Part shown: in pieces, positions 58,201-64,000 of the stretch
Layout of the letters: each line of letters opens with the position of its first letter
Position numbering within the stretch: the stretch's first letter is position 1
DNA from: Oscheius sp. JU75
Taxonomy: Eukaryota; Nematoda; Chromadorea; Rhabditida; Rhabditidae
Direction: 5' to 3'
Assembly: GCA_037178855.1 (NCBI GenBank)
Contig: JASJZC010000001.1
Coordinates: 1,798,001-1,862,000, forward strand
Length of the DNA stretch: 64,000 nucleotides
Notes under the pieces: generated by a model
Databases searched by the model: none
Told to the model about the DNA's origin: nothing
What the model saw: only the letters and a program-made list of their open reading frames with translations
Made by a program: the position numbers and the translations under genes

Positions 58201-61200
58201 GGTTCTTCAGTTTTTTTTTTCAGATTTATAAGGCCACTTAAGGAAACTTTTACTTGGATTAGAGAGACAGAGACAAACCCTTTCCCACTAATTATGATCC
58301 TCCTCTTCTCAACAAAAACAGTGAAATGCAACCCGACACGCTATGTGATTCGGTTTCGAATAGAGAGAGAAAGAGGGCAGACATGATTAGCCTGGGGAGG
58401 CCAATTGGCTTATTTACCCACTGCTACCAGAAGATTCCTCTTGATCTTGGAGTCTCTAACCCCTCATTTTCAGGAACCATCGTTCGTCCCGCCACCAGCA
58501 GCACCCACAACACCGATCCGATCCCTTCCAGTTGAGGTAAGACCCACATTTTGAGAATTCCCAGTAGGTGGTCGAGGCGAGGAGGAGGGGCTATTCTTAT
58601 TTGAGGGGGAGGACTGGTTTGGCAGTCGAGTGTTTTGTGATTTCGACTGAACTCGTCTGTTTCTGTCTCTCTGTCTCTCTGTCTCACTATTCCCAGTCTC
58701 GATAGCTCACCGATCTCTGATGCCCCTGAGCTCAGCTCCTTTTGAAAAGCCTCATCCCTCCTGACGACTTTGTGTAACTCGCGTGAGCTCAAAAAACGTA
58801 CTGATTTCTAGATGAGCGTAGTCAAGAGTCTCTCTCTGTCTCTCTCTTCCTCTCTCTCTCTCTGATTCTGATTCTGATTACGTGTCCTCCCTGTTTTTGT
58901 CCTCTCCCCTAAGACGTCGTTGATTGCGTTCAGAGACTGCGTTTGCCAAACAAATTATTCGTCGGTCGTGTGTTCTTCCCCCCTTCCACGAAAATACCTA
59001 CCTAGGCTGTTTTAAATGTAAAAATATTTTTTTCCCGCCATTTTAAACATTCAAAAATTCCTCTTAACTCCCTCCCATTTTCAGCTTCCCGTGATAGTGA
59101 GTCCGGCACCGGAGTCGACTACTGACGACGTGCCTCTTGAAGGTGGGTCTTTTTTTTTTAATTCTCGACCAATCGGTCCTTCGGTAATCAATGTGAGGGA
59201 ACGATGGACCCCAGGGCTGAAAAAGGTAGTCACTTTTCGTGTCCATTTATCACCAGAGAGTATCTATTTATTTGGGGGAGGTGTTTCGGGACAGGCTCGT
59301 ACACCTATTGCTCCTAGTTTTGGTTTCTAGACCCTTCTATCTTGAAAATTCTGACACTTGGCATTGTCTTTTCAAATTATAAAATCCACTTGGTTTACAG
59401 AAAAATACCGCGTAGATTTGAATAGTGGCGTATGGTATTTGCACACAGCTAAGTGACAGTAACAGTGAAACCTCCTTTTATTTCTCAGTTTCCTTCCCCC
59501 GCCATGCTCTAGGAGGGCGCGTGTCCTAAGCGGATTTAGAAGGAAGTCCCGTTCGTCTAATTTGTCTGATGTCAATCTAGAGAGTAGCTCACTCTCACAC
59601 TCGTCTTCTCTATCGAATAAACTTTTGCCAGTTTCAGGTCTTCCCCCGCCTATGGAAGAGCTGCCCGCCATCAACAGCACGACAGCGCACATGGTGAGTC
59701 TGAACATGACACGTTGGGTATTGACGTAGAGGGAATGGACGCATTCAGCGTAGAAATTGAATTATAAAGATGTGTTTTTTACCGGACACGGTGGAAAAAA
59801 TAGTTTTTATTGATCTCTGTCACTCTGTCTCTCTGTCTCACTGTCTCTCTGTCACTCTGTCTCTCTTTCGAAAGTGTCCAATTTTTCTGCCCATCCTCTC
59901 CCACTCACTCGTCCCTCAGTTGGACTCTGAGAGAGACGGGCGCAAGGCTGCGGCTAATGAGATTTTGGCGCCTCACGTCGTTTCGAGCCATTCTTTTCTT
60001 CTGCCTTCCCCTTTTTATCGTCCGCCGAGAGGAGCTTCTCTTCTATTCTTCCTCTCTCAAAGTCTAAAAAGTTGAAAGTTTGCTAGCTGAGATGATGGAC
60101 CTAGTTCTGCAGAATGGTCTACTTCTGGACAGGGTACGGTAATTGTATTAACTTTGATTGCTAAGAACAATTTAAAATCTTACTACCTGTGCACTTACAA
60201 AGAGCAAAAACAAAAGTGGTCTATAGTCTATTTCCAACGAAGAGCGGCAGTAGGTCCTGTCATGAACTTCTCCAAAAGCCTATATTTCGCTATTAGCGAA
60301 TTTAGATGCGTTTATTTTTTCTAAGTTTTGTGCTCGCCATCGAACTCAGAGCCTTTGGAAACTTAGTTGACAACAAAATTGGGAAAAAAAACTCGAATAA
60401 ATCACAGAAATTGAAAAAATACGTTGGCTGAGCTTTACTTTTCAAGTTTTATCCCAGTTTTTTCTCAAATTTGTTGTCAAGTAGGTCTTCTCGGTAGTAG
60501 GATTCGAAAACAACATCAAAACAAACAATAAAAGCCCCGGAAAACAGGCTAAAATTGCCAAAAAAAAGCAAAATATTTTTTGCACTTTGCGCTATTTTCT
60601 TTTGAATAAAGTGGTGCGAAAGCAGGTTGTTCTTTTACATGCCGCTCTCGTTGGAAATAGACTATACTCGATCAGGATCCGAACCCGAGTCGTGTGGACC
60701 TCAGACCGCGCTCTTATATATCGACTACGCCATATGAAAAGTGGGGCAGAAAATAGTTATTATTGGTCTCTTTCTTGAGCACCCGGTCTTAAACAGTTTC
60801 GTAACATGAACGAATCTTTTCAGAATGAAGACACACCCGAGCAGAATTCCATCCGGGAGGAGGAGGCAGACGCTCCGAAGGCGGACGAAAAGAGTCCGGA
60901 AGAAGTTGCTCGCTTCAAAAGACAGTGAGTGCTTGAATCATTCTGGAAAGTTGAAACTTTTCCAGTTATGTATTGATGGAGCTGGTGGAGACGGAAAAAG
61001 ACTATGTGAGGGACTTGACTTCCGTCGTCGAGGGTTACATAGCCAATTTGGACGCGATGGAACTCCCGTCCGAGCTTCAGGGGAAGGACAAGATCATCTT
61101 CGCCAACATCGCTCAAATCCTCGAATTTCACAAGACGTGTTTTCTGAAGGAAATCGAAAAGTGCCTTGAGAACTATGATGCCGCTGCAAATGCTTTTGTT

Positions 61201-63261
61201 AAATATGTAAGTTAGGGAGGAAGAAGAGAGAGAGAGAGAGAGAGAGACTGACTTTTCCCTTTTCAGCAGCGACGATTGGACGTCCTCTATGTCAAGTACT
61301 GTCAGAATAAACCCAAGTCCGACTACCTCGTGTCCCAGGACGAGTTTGAAGTCTTTTTTGCTGAGACAAAATTGAAACTCGGACACAAAGTTGCCCTCTG
61401 TGATCTGTTGATCAAGCCCGTCCAGCGTATTATGAAGTACCAGCTTCTTTTGAAGGTAGGAAATCTTTCAAGATTTATAAATAAACTAACTGTAGGATAT
61501 TCTGAAATTCACGGAAAGGGCAAATGACTCAACGGTACTGTTGAAAAAAGCCCTGGAAGTCATGCATGTGGTGCCGAAAGCCTGCGATGACATGATGCAA
61601 GTCGGTCGTCTGCAGAACTTCGATGGAAATTTGGGTGCACAGGGGAGGCTGATCTATCAGGTAAGCGTTTTCCCTATACTTTCTATGCGTTGCACTTTAG
61701 CACAGATGGTGGTTAATCAGAAAAACTCCGCTGTCCTAGTTGACAAACTCTATTTTCCCGCAAAGTTTTTTAAGGCTCGAAACAGGTAATGTTCAACAAA
61801 GTTGTAGAGCGAATCAAAATCTACAAGTTTGCAGAGCATGCCAGACCAAGAAAATGGCTTCTTGGAGTCGAAAAACTGCATAAGAAGTTGCGCGCTAGTT
61901 TGATTCCAGTAGCAAAGAGCCAACTAAATAAGAATCATTCTTGTCAGTGGTCCAATGGTTAGCGCGCTCGTCTAGGAAAGAGCAGGTCGCTTGTTCGGGT
62001 TCCATTCCTGGACAAATCCTTTTCCCTTATCAAAAATGAAGCAAATTAATCTTTAGGGAACTCTGTCAATTGCGGAGACGATGGGCTCAAACACCCAAAA
62101 AGCCAAAGATCGGCGGATTTTCCTCTTTGAGCAGAGCGCTATCATCGCCGATCACATACCACCCAAGAAGGAGTTTGGAAATCCGACCTACATTTTCAAA
62201 AATCAGATTATGGTAAGAAAGAGACTTTAAAGGACCTCAACTTTAAATCTTAGGTGAACAAAATGCAATTTCAAAAGAATGCAAACCCGGATGAGCCCCT
62301 AAAGTTCATCATTGGAAGCACGGATCCGGCCCAGCCGAACTTCCTGGCCATTGCTCAGACCCAGGAAGAGAAGGACGAATGGGTGTTGAAACTCGAGGAC
62401 ATGCTGGATCAACAGAAGAGGATGTTGGAACAGCTGGTGAACCCGAAAAAGTTTATGGGAGGAGGAGATGACATCACTGGAGGCCTCGGAGGCATGAATC
62501 TGTGAGTCCATGTTTTGGGTGAAACGGAACGGGTGGGAATGATGGTGATAAATACAAGATTCGATACAGTATGGGTGAGACAACTGTGGCGTGAGCATGA
62601 AGAGAATTTTACAAGTTAGCGAGACGGTACGTGTGAGACTGACTCATATGTTGTAAGTATTAGAAAAAGATCCAAGCTCGCTGAGACGGTATAGGAGTTA
62701 CATTGGCTTGTATAAGAATCATCCCATTTTTCGAGACAGTATGGGTGACAAGGTGTCTTCTGTGCGTTTTTATGCGTTCCCATCTAGACCATACGCATGC
62801 GGAAACTGATAGACTCTTCATCAGGACTTAGAATTCTTCTTATTCCATTGAAGCAGTACGGCAAAAACTTGCAATTTTCAGAGGAGGAAGCAAAGCCGCC
62901 CCGTCTAGAAGCCCTGTGGCGGCGAAGGCCAGCCCAGTCAAAGCTGAATCCCCGAAAAAGGAGAAAAGTAAATTGTTCGGATTTGGCAAGAAGCCCTCGG
63001 CAAAGTCACCAACGTCACCGGTTAGTTCTTCCCCTTCTTCCTCATCCAGTCTTCAATTGACTGAGGTCTTGGCCCGACTTTAGAAAGAGGAGGAGAGAGT
63101 GGTAGCTAGGTTCTGCTTTGGCTTACTGTTCAAATGAGTACTGTCTTTTTGTCTCGATGTCTCTATCTCTCTATGTCACTCAGAACAAGACACAGCTACC
63201 TACCATCTCTCCCTCCCTTCTTAAAGTACTGTTTCTCACGTAATGCTTAAATTTGCAGTGA
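45172..63261 (+). CDS. unc-73: UNC-73/Trio, C-terminal SH3-GEF2 unit
   Basis: Shared exons: 49005-49091, 49182-49281 (SH3: [34 protein letters not shown]), 52135-52213, 57102-57201, 58474-58536, 59085-59142, 59638-59693, 60824-60924, 60966-61206, 61267-61455, 61496-61660 (DH2), 62057-62212, 62254-62501 (PH2), 62882-63020, and a stop at 63259-63261. In Trio proteins GEF2 activates Rho. DH2 motifs are [28 protein letters not shown] and [18 protein letters not shown]2 has [15 protein letters not shown] and [14 protein letters not shown]. The linker (57102-60924) is Pro/Ala-rich. All listed phases close. At least four possible first exons are listed separately; entry from 51820 would give about 615 residues. 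No Ig or FN3 domain is seen before the poly(A) signal at 63773. An unspliced end at 62505 would give a shorter form. Confidence 0.85.
45214..47713. other. Large repeat-rich unc-73 intron
   Basis: 2.5 kb with pyrimidine-rich and GAGACAGA-type simple sequence and a (CA)n array (listed). The open frames here are low-complexity by-products of the repeats. I see no further exon. Confidence 0.5.
46010..46199 (+). repeat. GAGACAGA tract followed by (CA)n microsatellite
   Basis: 46010-46150 is almost pure purine with repeated GAGACAGA/GAGATAGA units. 46155-46199 is an uninterrupted AC dinucleotide array of about 22 units. Both sit in an unc-73 intron. Confidence 0.9.
47714..47879 (+). CDS. unc-73: Candidate first exon (MLTYSK) upstream of SH3
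   Basis: After a CTCTCTAG acceptor, an ATG at 47733 opens [19 protein letters not shown]..., a Ser/Arg-rich stretch of 49 codons ending in phase 0 at GEDS. It fits the SH3 exon at 49005 exactly. The frame cannot be entered from the phase-0 or phase-1 donors upstream, so a trans-spliced first exon is the simplest reading. A second frame is also fully open across this exon (see findings). Confidence 0.5.
47880..49004. other. unc-73 intron before the SH3 exons
   Basis: 1.1 kb. The part near 48600 weakly resembles the dispersed palindrome family (TTGCGGAACTGTAG). No exon was recognised. Confidence 0.4.
51381..51494 (+). repeat. 39-bp tandem repeat, three units
   Basis: Units at 51381-51420, 51421-51459 and 51460-51494 share TTTCGAATTTGCC and TCACCATTC. 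They differ by a few bases. Confidence 0.8.
51700..51780 (+). repeat. GTCTTTCT simple-sequence tract
   Basis: Repeated TTTCTGTC/CCCCGTC units, the pyrimidine-strand counterpart of the GACAGA tracts elsewhere in this gene. Confidence 0.7.
51820..52069 (+). CDS. unc-73: Candidate first exon (MRRSR) of GEF2 isoform
   Basis: 83 codons beginning [16 protein letters not shown], Ser/Arg/Pro-rich with [13 protein letters not shown], ending in phase 1 at a GTAAAT donor. It splices in frame to 52135 (GAT). A TTTCTAAG acceptor ends one base before the ATG. From the SH3 exon (also phase 1) it would be read out of frame to a stop, so it is not a cassette. It is best explained as a separate, probably trans-spliced start giving a GEF2 protein without SH3. 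The basic Ser-rich segment could bind membranes or be phosphorylated, which is inference. Confidence 0.6.
52391..52525 (+). repeat. GAGACAGA polypurine tract
   Basis: Nearly pure purine on the + strand, made of GAGACAGA, GAGATAGA and AGTGAGACAG units. The same kind of tract occurs in several other introns of this gene. Confidence 0.8.
52962..53031 (-). repeat. tRNA-like sequence
   Basis: The minus strand reads TGGCCTAATGGCTAAG (A box) and CACGTTCGATCCCCG (B box). Acceptor stem pairing is absent. Confidence 0.45.
54821..54886 (+). repeat. tRNA-like sequence with A box
   Basis: GTGGCCTAGTGGTTAGCGC is a textbook A box and D arm. The T arm, CCCGGTTCTATCC, is degenerate. Confidence 0.45.
55159..55211 (+). 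CDS. unc-73: Candidate first exon (MPCANLL) of GEF2 isoform
   Basis: Seventeen codons, [17 protein letters not shown], ending in phase 2 at GAG|GTAGAT. This matches the phase-2 entry of exon 57102, giving Arg at the junction. It lies in a locally CAG/CCG-rich stretch. Like the 45172 exon it encodes Cys plus basic residues at the very N terminus. No close leader acceptor is evident, so it would depend on its own promoter. Confidence 0.45.
55212..57101. other. unc-73 intron with degenerate duplications
   Basis: Two diverged copies of a segment of about 70-85 bp (TCTGGGACA...ACCAGAAC...ATTGACTCTT) lie at about 55318-55386 and 55408-55478, followed by a tRNA-like stretch at 55479-55530. A GC-richer patch at 55900-56120 has open frames on both strands without domain content. 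Confidence 0.4.
57202..60823. other. unc-73 linker introns between 57201 and 60824
   Basis: These introns surround the small Pro-rich linker exons. They hold one palindrome copy (57558-57607), pyrimidine-rich runs (58830-58865, 59815-59870) and a tRNA-like stretch on the minus strand (60663-60735). Otherwise I see nothing. Confidence 0.4.
60663..60735 (-). repeat. tRNA-like sequence
   Basis: The minus strand reads ATGGCGTAGTCGATAT, then GCGGTCTGAGG and a T arm TCGGGTTCGGATCCTGA. It is partly tRNA-like and probably non-functional. Confidence 0.4.
61941..62016 (+). repeat. tR­NA-like sequence
   Basis: TTGTCAGTGGTCCAATGGTTAGCGCGC followed by a T arm GGGTTCCATTCCTGGACAA is the most complete of the set; the ends TTGTC and GACAA could pair. 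The anticodon arm does not fold well. It sits in the intron before the PH2 exon. Confidence 0.45.
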
Positions 63262-64000
63262 TGTTGCTGTTCTGTGGCTGCTGCCTACCGCCTTCGCCTC
63301 CTAACCCGACCACAGTATAGATTCTCTAGTCTCCTCCTCGTTCGTCGCTCAGGCCCCCCTTCTCTAGGAATTTCCCTAAAACTTTATGAATTTTAAGATT
63401 TGTTCCCGGTGAAGATACCATAGTCAATGTACATTTCCAACCTTTCGCGCGCTGCAAATTTTGGTCCCCTACGGTTCTCTTTGCTCCCCCACAGACAGTT
63501 TTTAATTGTCTAGGATACCAGACACAGACCTGAATTATCTACCTACCTACTATATTTGGAGATATGCACGTATATTTATGTAGCCAGACCCCTAAAAAGA
63601 GTATATCGCACATAACAGTCACTCACTATCTCTCTCCCTCTCTCTCTCTCTTACCAGTTTAAAAACCCACAAGTATAAATGACAAGAGCATAATTCTCTT
63701 CAGTACCAATTCACCCCGTTGTTTGTCGTGTATATGTTATGTGATCTCCTTTCGATGGTTCATTGTCAAGAGAATAAAAGTTGCTGCTAGGAGCGAGTGC
63801 CTAACTGACTAATCAGAAAGACAGAGACATACGGATATAGAGACATAGAGGCACTGAGACAGAGAGACAGAGAGACTGGTAGATCAACCGACTGGTCAGT
63901 ATCAAGTAGTAGAAAAGAAAGTAGTACTGTTGGATAGAGACAGGGCGGAACTGCCGAAGAATGTTAGAGAGTCGACTCACCAAGCTCCATGAGAAAGTAG
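63262..64000. other. unc-73 3' UTR and downstream sequence
   Basis: The 3' UTR runs to the poly(A) signal AATAAA at 63773-63778. A GAGACAGA tract at about 63825-63885 follows. No further coding exon is visible to the window edge. Confidence 0.55.
63773..63778 (+). terminator. Poly(A) signal of the unc-73 GEF2 unit
   Basis: AATAAA 512 bases past the TGA at 63259, the only good signal in the downstream region. Confidence 0.55.

Larger units (their letters stand above)
36311..61841. repeat. Dispersed ~55-bp hairpin palindrome, about nine copies
   Basis: Copies at about 36311-36367, 37696-37752, 51245-51299, 53147-53202, 53962-54015, 54131-54185, 54470-54523, 57558-57607 and 61788-61841, all in or beside unc-73 introns. 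The consensus arm is TGTTCTGCAAAGTTGTAG, then a centre such as GCAGATCAAGG, then CTACAACTTTGCAGAACA. The copy at 54470 pairs almost perfectly. Most copies are followed 15-25 bases later by a weaker motif like GAAAATG...ACCCGAAAA. Coordinates of this entry give the span of the family, not one element. Confidence 0.8.

Noticed and set aside
1-64000. CRISPR array, prokaryotic operon or phage region
   Set aside because: Repeats are not evenly spaced with unique spacers, all recognised genes are split by introns, and no bacterial-type genes occur.

Overview
This window looks like nuclear DNA from a nematode. Genes are split by short GT-AG introns whose acceptors read TTTCAG, TTTTAG or TTTCCAG. Every start codon I could place in a recognisable gene, except the first exon of the Trio/UNC-73 gene, has such an acceptor 0-30 bases upstream, as expected if mRNAs are capped by spliced-leader trans-splicing. 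Several same-strand genes sit 100-280 bp apart, as in nematode operons. From memory, most of the recognised orthologs (cox-4, rpl-31, ubc-14, tipn-1, ari-1, prp-31, ned-8, unc-73) lie on C. elegans chromosome I; this was not checked by search. The species was not identified.

Layout, left to right. 1-841 (-): 5' part of a BRCT-domain gene resembling microcephalin, running off the left edge. 1568-2549 (+): cytochrome c oxidase subunit 4. 3024-3552 (-): ribosomal protein L31. 4362-5785 (-): ubiquitin-conjugating enzyme of the UBE2G2 type. 6627-7557 (-): TIPIN/Swi3-type replication fork protein, with a possible tiny gene just upstream. 8364-11227 (+): mitochondrial aspartate aminotransferase. 12943-16915 (+): Ariadne-1 RBR ubiquitin ligase with a possible second first exon. 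18186-20774 (+): splicing factor PRP31, followed by two genes I cannot name, a Cys/His-tailed protein (20931-22815) and a secreted ten-cysteine protein (23092-25560). 25780-27717 (-): NEDD8, with a foldback transposon in its large second intron. 27961-29353 (-): a CCCH zinc-finger protein.

29651-34263 holds a complete-looking tyrosine-recombinase retrotransposon of the PAT/DIRS group: gag-like, RT-RNase H and recombinase ORFs, with split direct repeats A1...B1-A2...B2. The repeats look identical between copies and the three ORFs are open.

From 36256 to about 63800 the + strand carries one very large gene, the Trio/UNC-73 ortholog. It encodes a CRAL-TRIO domain, spectrin repeats, DH1-PH1, SH3 and DH2-PH2. 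It appears to be organised as two units. A GEF1 unit ends at 44567 with its own poly(A) signal. An SH3-GEF2 unit is served by at least four candidate alternative first exons whose splice phases fit. The introns of this gene are full of repeats: polypurine GAGACAGA tracts, a (CA)n array, tRNA-like sequences, and about nine copies of a roughly 55-bp hairpin-forming palindrome.

Ubiquitin-type conjugation is over-represented by chance or synteny: UBE2G2, an Ariadne ligase and NEDD8. Ariadne ligases are known to be activated by neddylated cullins, so two of these products plausibly work in one pathway.
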